Assembly (NCBI GenBank): GCA_022844125.1
Contig: JALHMI010000003.1
Coordinates: 186,001 to 250,000 of the forward strand
Source: Pirellulales bacterium
Lineage (GTDB): Bacteria; Planctomycetota; Planctomycetia; Pirellulales; PALSA-1355
Direction: 5' to 3'
Length of the DNA: 64,000 nucleotides
The notes under the pieces are model-generated. The model was not told the DNA's origin and searched no databases. It saw only the letters and a list, made by a program, of their open reading frames with translations. Positions 17,739 through 25,412 of this stretch are shown piece after piece. A program made the translations under genes and the position numbers. How positions within the stretch are numbered: the stretch's first letter is position 1; each line of letters opens with the position of its first letter.

Positions 17739-17854
17739 CGTCCGCTCCCCCCCGAGTGAATCAAAGTGTGAAGCCGGCGCGGTGAATCGCGGTTGGCTTG
17801 GTGAACGCCGTTCGACGAAGGCAATCCCTCGGCAAACTGCTGCGGGTTTACATC

Positions 17855-17872
17855 CTACCGAACGGACGGTAG
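17855..17872. promoter_or_regulatory. Candidate operator between divergent acyl-CoA dehydrogenase genes
   Basis: A perfect inverted repeat CTACCG-6 bases-CGGTAG sits midway in the 189-base divergent promoter region. Its core, TACCGaaCGGaCGGTA, has the size and symmetry of TetR-family operators that control fatty-acid catabolism. No TetR gene is nearby, so the regulator would be encoded elsewhere. No clear -10/-35 could be assigned. Confidence 0.4.
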
Positions 17873-17927
17873 ATTCGCTATCAGGGTCCCATCATTTCCA
17901 TCGAGCCCTTCCGCCCAGGTACCTCCC

Positions 17928-19106
17928 ATGACCGCCGACAGCCGGAAAATCCTGGCCGACGTTGATGCTTACTGCACCGAACTGCGGCCCATTGAAGAGC
18001 TGTGTTATTTAGAGCATCGCTACAACGAGGCGACCGTTACGCTGGCGAAGAAGTACGGCTTGCTGGGCATTCCGATTCCGGTCGAACTCGGTGGACGCGG
18101 CGCGGATGCGCTTACTTACGCCCGCGCACTGGCGCGCATCGGTCGCGAGGGCACCGGCGTGCGGACGTTCTTCTCGGGGCAAACCTCGATCGGGCAGTAT
18201 CCGATCTGGCGCTACGGCAACGCCGATCAGCATCAGCGCTATCTGCCGGCCTCCTGCCGGGGCGAGAAAATTCTCGCGTTCGGCCTCACCGAGCCGGACG
18301 CGGGTTCGAACCCACTGGAGATGACGACAACCTATCGCCGCAGCGGCGACAAGTTCCTGCTCAACGGAGTGAAGTATCTGATCTCGAATGGCGGGATCGC
18401 CGACGCGGTTGTCTGCTTCGCGTATCCCGAAGACAAGACGGGCAAAGACCGCCGGATTAGTGCGTTCATCGTCGACACGGCTGGTGACACGTTCGAAGCC
18501 GAAGACCTTTCGGCCAAGCCTGGCATGTTCAGCGCGAACACGGGCATGTTCCAGATGACCAGTCATCCGGTGCCGGTAGAGAACATGCTCGGCGAAGAGG
18601 GGAGCGGGTTCCGCGTCGCGATGGGAACTTTGATCTCGGGCCGCCTGAGCGTGGCCGCCGGCTGCCTGGGCGTGATCGAAGACTGCCTGACCGAGTCGCT
18701 TGAATACGCCCGCACGAGGATCCAGCACGGCAAGCCGATCGGCAAGCATCAGCTCGTGCAGGAGCACATCGCGATGATCGAGATGGGCCGGGCTGCGAGC
18801 GACGCGCTGATCGAACGAGCCGCGATCGCCAAAGACGTGGCTGACAAGAATCGCGGTGACAAGTCCCTGCTGGCCGAGGCCGACACCAAGGTCGCGCAGG
18901 CTAAGTTCTTCGCCTCGAACGCGGCTTGGGAAGCGGCCGATCGCGCGGTCCAAATCTACGGTGGCCGAGGCTGGAGCGAACTGTATCGCGTCGGACGGCA
19001 CTTGCAGGATGTGCGTGTGTGCCGGATCTATGAAGGCACCGACGAGATCATGAAGCTCAAGATCGCGTCGTCGCTACTGGGCAAGGATTTCGCCGCGTTC
19101 GGCTAG
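17928..19106 (+). CDS. Acyl-CoA dehydrogenase (conventional type)
   Basis: A 392-residue FAD-dependent enzyme that introduces the alpha-beta double bond in acyl-CoA and passes electrons to ETF. The catalytic Glu is present in 'VCRIYEGTDEIMKLKIASSLLGKDF' (around residue 367). Other motifs are 'LAFGLTEPDAGSNPLEMTTTY', 'LNGVKYLISNGGIADAVV', 'GSGFRVAMGTLISGRLSVAAGCLGV' and 'QIYGGRGWSELYRVGRHLQDVRV'. The start ATG at 17928 follows 'caggtacctccc'. It is divergent from the ACAD10/11-type gene and shares its promoter region with a candidate operator, so the two enzymes may be co-regulated. Substrate chain length is not evident. Confidence 0.9.
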   Translation: MTADSRKILADVDAYCTELRPIEELCYLEHRYNEATVTLAKKYGLLGIPIPVELGGRGADALTYARALARIGREGTGVRTFFSGQTSIGQYPIWRYGNADQHQRYLPASCRGEKILAFGLTEPDAGSNPLEMTTTYRRSGDKFLLNGVKYLISNGGIADAVVCFAYPEDKTGKDRRISAFIVDTAGDTFEAEDLSAKPGMFSANTGMFQMTSHPVPVENMLGEEGSGFRVAMGTLISGRLSVAAGCLGVIEDCLTESLEYARTRIQHGKPIGKHQLVQEHIAMIEMGRAASDALIERAAIAKDVADKNRGDKSLLAEADTKVAQAKFFASNAAWEAADRAVQIYGGRGWSELYRVGRHLQDVRVCRIYEGTDEIMKLKIASSLLGKDFAAFG

Positions 19107-19140
19107 TCGGCATCCGCTATTCCGCGCTGGGAGCGACAAG

Positions 19141-19983
19141 GTGAGCGGGATCTATCGCGGCCGGATTGCTCCCACCCCCAGCGGGTCACTACATCTCGGA
19201 CACGCGCGCACGTTCTGGACCGCGCAAGAGCGGGCCCACCAGCGTGGCGGCGTGCTCGTATTGCGGAACGAAGACCTCGATCCCGATCGCTGCAAACCGC
19301 AGTTCGCCACGCAGATGATCGAAGACCTGCGGTGGTTTGGCTTCACATGGCATGAAGGGCCCGTCGTTGGTGGGCCATTTGCGCCGTACGTGCAGAGCGA
19401 GCGACGCGCGATGTACCTGGAAAGCTGGCGGGCGCTCGCGTCCGCGGGAGCGATCTATCCCAGTCCGCATTCGCGAAAAGACATCGCCGAGGCACTGGTC
19501 GCGCCGCACGACGAGCCAGGCGAGAACGAGCCGATCTTCCCCCCTGCTCTGCGACCAGCCCCTTCGAACTTCATCATGCCTGCCGAGCCGGGAGACGTGA
19601 ACTGGCGGTTTCGGGTGCCCGATGGTGCAGTGATCACGTTCGTCGATGGCCGGCATGGCGCGGTCTCACGTACCGCGGGGGTCGACTTCGGCGACTTTCT
19701 CGTCTGGCGAAAGGACGGCTATCCGTCCTATGAACTGGCCGTGGTGCACGACGACCACGCAATGCGGATCAGCGAGGTCGTGCGGGGCGATGACCTTCTC
19801 ACCTCGACCGCCCGGCAAATCTTGCTCTATCGCACGCTCGGCTGGCAGCCGCCGGCGTTCTACCACTGCGAACTGGTGCGTGACGCCGAGGGACGACGGC
19901 TGGCCAAGCGGACCGAGGCGGTATCGCTCGCCTGGCTCCGCGAGGAAGGTCGCACGCCGGAAGAATTGCGCCTCGGATGGTAA
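19141..19983 (+). CDS. gluQ: Glutamyl-Q tRNA(Asp) synthetase
   Basis: A 280-residue truncated class I aminoacyl-tRNA synthetase that glutamylates queuosine at position 34 of tRNA-Asp, not the tRNA end. The HIGH motif is H18-L-G-H21 within 'PTPSGSLHLGHARTFW', and the KMSKS counterpart is 'RLAKRTEAVSL' near residue 253. 'LRNEDLDPDRC' matches GluRS, and there is no anticodon-binding domain. The Zn-binding cysteines common in E. coli GluQRS (after 'IYP') are absent: the segment reads 'AIYPSPHSRKDIAEAL'. The start is GTG, with a 'ggagcgacaag' ribosome site. It follows the acyl-CoA dehydrogenase by 34 bases and may be read from the same promoter. Confidence 0.9.
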   Translation: MSGIYRGRIAPTPSGSLHLGHARTFWTAQERAHQRGGVLVLRNEDLDPDRCKPQFATQMIEDLRWFGFTWHEGPVVGGPFAPYVQSERRAMYLESWRALASAGAIYPSPHSRKDIAEALVAPHDEPGENEPIFPPALRPAPSNFIMPAEPGDVNWRFRVPDGAVITFVDGRHGAVSRTAGVDFGDFLVWRKDGYPSYELAVVHDDHAMRISEVVRGDDLLTSTARQILLYRTLGWQPPAFYHCELVRDAEGRRLAKRTEAVSLAWLREEGRTPEELRLGW

Positions 19984-20042
19984 GCTATCCGATGGACTTG
20001 CAATATTGCACCTCCGCACGCCCCACTGGGCAGGACACGGTC

Positions 20043-20525
20043 ATGAAGTGTTTCCTCAAAGGCGCTGGCGCTTTCGTTATGTGCGCCTTGCCGGTTGCCT
20101 TGTTTTTGCCAAGCATCCACGCTGGTGGCGCGTATCGTCCCAAAGAGGTTCCGGTCCTAGTCCGGGTAATTGATTCCTCCGACAGTCCGGTGAATGGTGC
20201 CGAGGTGCTGTTCTCTCAGGCTTCGACGAGAGGAGTGTCCGAGGCCACTGTGGCCGACATTCAGAACAAGTCGGCAAATGTTTCTTCAGGCATCACGGAC
20301 GAGAACGGACAAGTAACGATTCGTGGTCGCTTTCGGGCGAGAGACAATCGGCGGGGCAGTCCGCTCGAGCGGAAAAAAGCATGGTACTTCCCGAGCGGAG
20401 AGTGGGTTAGCGTAGTGACGCCCGATGGCCGCCGAGCGCAGGTAAGGCTCAGTAATTTCGGCTTCTCAAGCGAGCGAGAGTACGACAACGACATTCCACT
20501 TGAAGTGCTGGTGGTGATCAACTGA
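20043..20525 (+). CDS. Exported protein with a carboxypeptidase-regulatory-like domain
   Basis: A 160-residue secreted protein. The ATG at 20043 opens a clear signal peptide (MKCFLKGAGAFVMCALPVAL, then FLPSIHA before GG). The mature part is Ig-like: 'VPVLVRVIDSSDSPVNGAEVLFSQ' and 'SGITDENGQVTIRGRF' form the typical CarboxypepD_reg/Big_1 beta-strand pattern with the conserved D-x-x-G segment. A C-terminal tail is rich in Arg and Ser. It lies 59 bases after gluQ on the same strand. A structural or adhesive role is likely; the specific function is unknown. It ends just before a hairpin shared with the convergent SRPBCC gene. Confidence 0.72.
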   Translation: MKCFLKGAGAFVMCALPVALFLPSIHAGGAYRPKEVPVLVRVIDSSDSPVNGAEVLFSQASTRGVSEATVADIQNKSANVSSGITDENGQVTIRGRFRARDNRRGSPLERKKAWYFPSGEWVSVVTPDGRRAQVRLSNFGFSSEREYDNDIPLEVLVVIN

Positions 20526-20531
20526 GGAAAT

Positions 20532-20561
20532 CACGGGTGAGCCGCAACGCGGCCACCCGTG
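20532..20561. terminator. Bulged hairpin between convergent genes
   Basis: An 8-bp stem (20532-20539 with 20554-20561) continues past a single unpaired A into a 5-bp stem with a 3-base loop. It lies 6 bases after one stop codon and 26 before the convergent one, so it probably serves as a terminator in both directions, although no U-run follows. Its sequence also looks like a dispersed planctomycete palindrome. Confidence 0.5.
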
Positions 20562-20586
20562 GCACCCAACGGAGCGGCTGTTTGCA

Positions 20587-21051
20587 CTACACTTCGCCCA
20601 GCTTCAGCCGCACGGCGTTCCACGTATGGCGAATGACCTGATCCGCGGCGCCGCGAATCAGGCTCGGGCTCACGGCCGCGAGCAAGCCCTTCCGCTGTTC
20701 GATCTTCGCACGCCAGATCAAACGCGAACCGGTTCCCTCGGGCTGGATGTCCAGTTGCGAGCCGATGACCATGCCGACGCCGATGCCCGATGCTTCGACG
20801 TTCATCGCCGCCCGCTCGTGGGGCGTGCACTCGCCGAGCTGGATTGTCGTCCGCATCGTGCCGCGCAGAAATGAGAAGCCGGGCTTGATGACACACTTCA
20901 GCGTCTGGTCGTCGACTTTCTCGGACGAAACCAAGTCGGGAATCGTGCTGGCCATCGCGTCCAGGTCCGTGAGCAGGGCATAGACCTGCTCCGGCGGCGA
21001 CGCGAAACTCTCTTCTCCACCAAACTCGTTGGCTGCGCTCAACGTTTGCAC
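20587..21051 (-). CDS. SRPBCC family protein (CoxG-like)
   Basis: A 154-residue helix-grip protein of the START/SRPBCC superfamily, closest in outline to CoxG-type carbon-monoxide-dehydrogenase subunit G. Family features are 'GEESFASPPEQVYALLTDLDAMASTIPDLVSSEKVDDQTLKCVIKPGFSFLRGTM' and 'GSQLDIQPEGTGSRLIWRAKIEQ'. There is no signal peptide, so it is cytoplasmic or membrane-peripheral. In CO-oxidising bacteria CoxG recruits CO dehydrogenase to the membrane; no cox genes are nearby, so the role here is unknown. It is convergent with the Ig-like exported protein gene. Confidence 0.72.
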   Translation of the reverse strand: MQTLSAANEFGGEESFASPPEQVYALLTDLDAMASTIPDLVSSEKVDDQTLKCVIKPGFSFLRGTMRTTIQLGECTPHERAAMNVEASGIGVGMVIGSQLDIQPEGTGSRLIWRAKIEQRKGLLAAVSPSLIRGAADQVIRHTWNAVRLKLGEV

Positions 21052-21082
21052 TCCCTTGGGTTCGCGGCACAGGAATTGACGA

Positions 21083-23062
21083 TCAAGGTACCGGGCCGCC
21101 GCCTTGGAACATCTGGCCGACGGCGAAAATGAACTGCCCCAAGCCGGCCACGAAATTCTCCGGCAACACGATCTCGGCGTCGAGAGCCGTTTCGTTCACG
21201 CGAGCGGAAAGGCCAATCGGTTCGCTGGGCGGAAAGGATGGCAGCTTCATCTCCGCGCCGAACATACCCTCCATGAACGTGCCGATCATCTGCACCACAC
21301 CCTGGGGGTCGGCGTAAGCCACCCATTGGCTGCCGGAAGGCAAGAGCGCCGTCGTCTTGGCTATGTCGGCGTCCGCTTCGAGGCCGGCCGCTCCGGAACG
21401 GACGTGCTCGATGCCGCGCACGAGTTGTTCCTGGCTGTAGGCCGTGACCACCACCGTTTCGTTGGCTTTGGCGAAGATCATCCGAATTTTGCCTTCGCGG
21501 CCGAACAGCTTATCCAGGAAGCCTTGTGCGCTCGCATCTTCCGCCTCGCCGGCGGCCGCGCCCATCAGCGCCTCGAAGTCGGTGGTGACCTCAACGGCCT
21601 CGTGCTCGCCCACCTTGATGTCGGCCACCGTGTACAGCGGTTCTTCCGCCTTGGGGCTCTTGACCGAGGCCTCCAGCACTTTGAACGATTCACGCATCTG
21701 CTTCACATAGTCGTCGGCATTCTCGACGTGCTCGACCGAAAGCGACGTGGCATAGAGCGAATCACCAGGACGCAACATGCCCATCACGCCGCCGGTGAAA
21801 CGTTTGCCTTCCTGCATTTTGGCGGTCGCCTCGGCGTAACGCTTCTTGCCTTCTTCATCGAGGCCGTACATCTCGAGCCCCGTCTCGGTCATGCTGCTGA
21901 TGATCTTCGCGATCTCGGGGCTGAAGTCGGCCGAGACGGCGCCATAAGCGAACACGAAGTCGCCCGCCGGAACACCCGCGAGCAATCCCTCGGGCGGAAG
22001 CTTGACTTGCCTCGCCCACTGCGCGAGTTCACCATCCGGGACGAACAGTGCCCGAGCCGCAAGGTGCAGCGTGGCGTTGTCTTCGATTTTCAGGCCCACG
22101 GCCAGATGCGTGAGCTGTTTGTCGGCATCGGCGAGCAGCGTTTTGAAGCCGCCGAACATTTGCGCAACTCCGGCAAGTGCGCCTGGCGGAAGCTCCTCTT
22201 CCATCTCGGCTGCGTCGTCGTCATCGCCTTCGTCGTCATCGCCTTCGTCGTCATCGCCTTCGTCGTCATCGGCTGCGTCGTCATCGGCTGCGTCGTCATC
22301 GGCTGCGTCGTCATCGGCTGCGTCGTCATCGGCTGCGTCGTCATCGGCTGCGTCGTCGTCGGCTGCGTCGTCGTCATCGTCGTCATCGCCTTTTTCGTCG
22401 TCGCCCTGGAGCGCACCAGCGTCGGCTTCAAGTTGCTCCTGATCGGGCAGCGCCGCGGCAATGGTCTGGAACAACTGCGTCTTGCCAGCCGGAGTGATCA
22501 CGATCGAGAGTTGCTGTTCTGCCATCCACTCCTTGAGCGGCGCGACCGTGGCCACAATGCTCGTGTCGTCGGCAATCAACTTCTTCAGGGCCTCGGGGTG
22601 TTCGCTGTCCATGGCAATGACGGCGAACTTGCCCTTCTCGCCGACGAGCATCGCCTGACCAAATACCGTGATTTCGGTAACGCCGGCGTCGGCATCACCT
22701 GGCGCGAGCGCCTTGATGAATTCTTTGTAGTCCGAGACGGGAACAAAACCGTACCAGGCGAGCGGCGCATCCTCGTCGTCGGAACTGGGCACGGCAGCGA
22801 TCGCCAGGCCACCTGTGTCATCCATCCCTTCGCCGATGCCGACCATGCCTTTGACAAGTGTGAGCACGTCCGGCACAGGAAGCTGCATCTTGGCAGTGAG
22901 CGTGCCAATCTTGTCGTTCGCTTCCGTCAAGTGGGGAATCACCGCGAAACCGAGCGCGGAGCCGGGAATCTGCTCAAGCGGATTGGCCTGAGCCCAGAGC
23001 ACCGTCGAGGTCAGCAAGCTGACTGCTGCCGTCGACACGAACGTCGCGATGCGGGTGATCAT
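21083..23062 (-). CDS. Exported protein of unknown function with an Asp-rich repeat
   Basis: A 659-residue protein not recognised in detail. The ATG at 23062 starts a signal peptide (MITRIATFVSTAAVSLLTST, cut after WAQA). Residues about 30-210 and 300-640 have mixed alpha/beta character with repeated 'GMVGIGEGMDDTGGLAI', 'WYGFVPVSDYKEFIKAL', 'GDSLYATSLSVEHVENADDYVKQM' elements, as in planctomycete families with a DUF3352-like/GLUG look. Between them, around residues 230-285, is a tract of D/A/E/G pentapeptides encoded by ten 15-bp tandem units, followed by 'AEMEEELPP'. The tract is probably a disordered or Ca2+-binding linker of variable length. It is 31 bases from the SRPBCC gene, upstream on the same strand. 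Function unknown. Confidence 0.7.
   Translation of the reverse strand: MITRIATFVSTAAVSLLTSTVLWAQANPLEQIPGSALGFAVIPHLTEANDKIGTLTAKMQLPVPDVLTLVKGMVGIGEGMDDTGGLAIAAVPSSDDEDAPLAWYGFVPVSDYKEFIKALAPGDADAGVTEITVFGQAMLVGEKGKFAVIAMDSEHPEALKKLIADDTSIVATVAPLKEWMAEQQLSIVITPAGKTQLFQTIAAALPDQEQLEADAGALQGDDEKGDDDDDDDAADDDAADDDAADDDAADDDAADDDAADDDAADDDEGDDDEGDDDEGDDDDAAEMEEELPPGALAGVAQMFGGFKTLLADADKQLTHLAVGLKIEDNATLHLAARALFVPDGELAQWARQVKLPPEGLLAGVPAGDFVFAYGAVSADFSPEIAKIISSMTETGLEMYGLDEEGKKRYAEATAKMQEGKRFTGGVMGMLRPGDSLYATSLSVEHVENADDYVKQMRESFKVLEASVKSPKAEEPLYTVADIKVGEHEAVEVTTDFEALMGAAAGEAEDASAQGFLDKLFGREGKIRMIFAKANETVVVTAYSQEQLVRGIEHVRSGAAGLEADADIAKTTALLPSGSQWVAYADPQGVVQMIGTFMEGMFGAEMKLPSFPPSEPIGLSARVNETALDAEIVLPENFVAGLGQFIFAVGQMFQGGGPVP
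22216..22365 (-). repeat. Ten tandem 15-bp coding repeats
   Basis: Read on the + strand, three copies of cgtcgtcatcgcctt (22216-22260) are followed by six exact copies of cgtcgtcatcggctg and one variant (22261-22365). On the coding strand these give DDDEG x3 and DDDAA x7 pentapeptides. Unit length is a multiple of three, so copy-number change keeps the frame. It is a candidate polymorphic minisatellite. Confidence 0.95.
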
Positions 23063-23331
23063 TTTATGCTCCAAAGATATTCGCACACAAACCAAACCGG
23101 CGTGTGGCGTAAACATCACGGATGGTTCCCGGAATTGTAGCTCTTTCGGGGTGGGGGAGCCAGCGCGCGGCGTGAAGCCGGAAATCTCTGCCCGAGTGCG
23201 ATATTGCCGCAGCGAAATCTATTCACCGCGCACAGCGACCTCGCTATAATCCCGCCCCGTCATATCTGGAACCTGGGCGGCCAGACTCGTGCCCCTTCTC
23301 AATTGCGCTGGCTGCTAGCGGAGCATCGAAC

Positions 23332-24702
23332 TTGAACCCCGTGGTGGAAGACGCGTGCCTGCCTGCGCAGGAGGCGCAGCAGCCCTCTTGGCCTCGGCTT
23401 GCGCAGCCAACCGAGACTCAGCGCGAACGGTGCGACCGCAGCGATCTGCGAATGATCGTGGGCGATGGCTGCGCGCACTCGATCATGGTTGGTCTCGGCG
23501 AAAGCTACCTGCCGGCCTTTGTCCTGGCGATGGGGATGGGCCAGGTCGCCGCCGGCCTGATCACCACGCTGCCGCTGATGGCAGGCGCCGTGCTCCAACT
23601 TGTTTCGCCGGCGGCCGTTCACTATTTCGCCTCGCACCGGCGGTGGGTTGTCACTTGTGCCGCGGTGCAGGCAGTGAGCTTCGTGCCGTTGGCCGTGGCC
23701 GCATGGTATGGCTCGCTCCCGACGTGGTTCATGTTCGCGCTGGCGGCACTCTACTGGGGTTCGGGCCTGGGAACGAGCACTTCCTGGAGCACCTGGGTAG
23801 GTTCTCTCGTGCCCGCGCGTATGCGAACGAGGTTCTTCTCGCGCCGGACGCGGGTCAATCAGCTTGCCACGCTGGTTGGCTTTCTGCTCGGAGGCTTCAG
23901 CCTGCAATGGGGAGCCACGCGCGGCATTGCGCTTGATGTATTCGCCACGTTGTTCGCACTGGCGGCAGTCAGTCGAACGATCTCAGCCATCTGCCTGGCC
24001 CACCAGCGCGAGCCGGAGCCGATTCCCGACGGGCATCGCAGCGTCTCGATGCTCGAGTTCATTCGCAGCTTTCGCTCGAGCGGCGATGGCCGACTGCTTG
24101 TCTACCTGCTCAGCGTGCAGGCCGCCGCCCAGATTGCCGGGCCGTTCTTCGCGCCGTACATGCTCCGCTCGCTGGGGATGTCGTACGCCACCTATGTGAC
24201 ACTGATCGCAATCTCGTTCGGGGCCAAGGCACTCGCGCTACCTGCCATCGGCGTGCTGGCCCGGCGTTACGGCACGCGGAAGCTGCTCTGGATTGGCGGG
24301 GTCGGCATCGTGCCAATCTCAGGACTGTGGCTCGTGAGCAATTCGTTTGCGTTCCTATGCGTCGTGCAAGTCCTGGCCGGTGTCACGTGGGCCGCCTATG
24401 AGCTGGCAATGTTCCTGCTGTTCTTCGAGGCAATCAAACCCGAAGAACGAACCGGGATGCTTACAAACTTCAATTTCGCCCACTCCTTCGCCACGGCGGC
24501 GGGCTCGCTCCTGGGTGGCGGACTGCTATGGGGACTCGGTAAGCAGGCAGAAACCTACCTGCTGCTGTTTGCGCTGTCATCGCTGGCGCGGGCGTTGAGC
24601 CTGATCGTGCTCTGGCGCGTGCCTGCCGCGCCAAGTGCCGAACGATTGCCGGCGGCGACCGAGAGCGTCCCCCTGCGGCCGGTGCCGAGCCGAGCGGCAT
24701 AG
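23332..24702 (+). CDS. MFS transporter
   Basis: A 456-residue inner-membrane protein with about twelve hydrophobic segments, of the major facilitator superfamily. Elements include 'GLGESYLPAFVLAMGMGQVAAGLITTLPLMAGAVLQ', the A-motif-like 'VPARMRTRFFSRRTRVNQLATLVGFLLGG' and 'GVLARRYGTRKLLWIGGVGIVPISGLWLV'. The N-terminal 45 residues are hydrophilic. The start is doubtful: the TTG at 23332 has a 'cggagc' ribosome site, but GTG at 23341 or ATG at 23452 are alternatives. Substrate is not evident. It is divergent from the Asp-repeat gene and convergent with the DUF1990 gene (11 bases between stops). Confidence 0.82.
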   Translation: MNPVVEDACLPAQEAQQPSWPRLAQPTETQRERCDRSDLRMIVGDGCAHSIMVGLGESYLPAFVLAMGMGQVAAGLITTLPLMAGAVLQLVSPAAVHYFASHRRWVVTCAAVQAVSFVPLAVAAWYGSLPTWFMFALAALYWGSGLGTSTSWSTWVGSLVPARMRTRFFSRRTRVNQLATLVGFLLGGFSLQWGATRGIALDVFATLFALAAVSRTISAICLAHQREPEPIPDGHRSVSMLEFIRSFRSSGDGRLLVYLLSVQAAAQIAGPFFAPYMLRSLGMSYATYVTLIAISFGAKALALPAIGVLARRYGTRKLLWIGGVGIVPISGLWLVSNSFAFLCVVQVLAGVTWAAYELAMFLLFFEAIKPEERTGMLTNFNFAHSFATAAGSLLGGGLLWGLGKQAETYLLLFALSSLARALSLIVLWRVPAAPSAERLPAATESVPLRPVPSRAA

Positions 24703-24713
24703 CGGCGTCGCGA

Positions 24714-25280
24714 TCATAACCGCCGCATCGCCGCCACCGAGTCGCGGGCGAACCTCTTCTGCAGCATGCGGACCAGCGGATAACCCAGTCGGGCAAGTGG
24801 ATGCCGGGGCCGTGAGAAGGCGAGTATCTCGTACGCCACCTCGTCGCTCGCGCGATCCCACTCGACCACGAATCGCTCTTCGCCGCACTCCGCATGAGCG
24901 GGTAGCGTGCCATAGGCGAAGCCATATCTGGTAACAGGACCGCTGTCGTCGATGGTGTGCACGATACGACATGCATTGAGCCAATAGCAGCCGCAGAACC
25001 GAGCCACGACGGCAATTGTCTGCCCCACCTCGTGTCTCGTGTCGTGGGGAGTGGCCGCGAGCCAGCCGAGGTCGAACTGTTGCCATCGGCGCAGGGCTGC
25101 CCTCGCGTCGCAAAAGGTCGCTTCGCCGCGACCCAGGACGCCGCGCGTCCGATCGACGTCAAAGCCTTTAGGCGGCATCCCAGCGGTTGCGCCCACGTGC
25201 TCGGAGGTGAACGGAAGCGTCTGCTGTTTCGCCAGAAATGCTTCAATCTGACTGGCGGTTGGTTTCCGAATGAGGATCAT
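24714..25280 (-). CDS. DUF1990 family protein
   Basis: A 188-residue soluble protein of the DUF1990 family, related to plant UPF0548 proteins and of unknown function. Diagnostic blocks are 'FTSEHVGATAGMPPKGFDVDRTRGVLGRGEATFCDARAAL', 'LGWLAATPHDTRHEVGQTIAVVAR', 'NACRIVHTIDD', 'YGFAYGTLPAHAECGEERFVVEWD' and 'DEVAYEILAFSRPRHPLARLGYPLVRMLQKRFARDS'. The ATG at 25280 is preferred over one 36 bases upstream because the family begins with 'MILIRKP'. It is convergent with the MFS transporter and divergent from the next gene. Confidence 0.85.
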   Translation of the reverse strand: MILIRKPTASQIEAFLAKQQTLPFTSEHVGATAGMPPKGFDVDRTRGVLGRGEATFCDARAALRRWQQFDLGWLAATPHDTRHEVGQTIAVVARFCGCYWLNACRIVHTIDDSGPVTRYGFAYGTLPAHAECGEERFVVEWDRASDEVAYEILAFSRPRHPLARLGYPLVRMLQKRFARDSVAAMRRL

Positions 25281-25412
25281 GGTTTCGCAGAAATCGATCA
25301 GGTTGCGGCACGCCACCGCGAAGCTAACCGTCAGGGCTTCCCGGTCCCAACAGTGACCGCGTGGTATTATTGACTTAGCGGCAGTAAATTCTCCTGGTGA
25401 TCGCGATTCCTT

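Noticed and set aside
22216-22365. Direct repeats as a possible CRISPR array
   Set aside because: Contiguous 15-bp units without spacers and inside a coding frame.
21104-23140. 678-residue + strand open frame with VIGC-type repeats
   Set aside because: Antisense shadow of the Asp-repeat gene; the hydrophobic repeats are the complement of the Asp codons.
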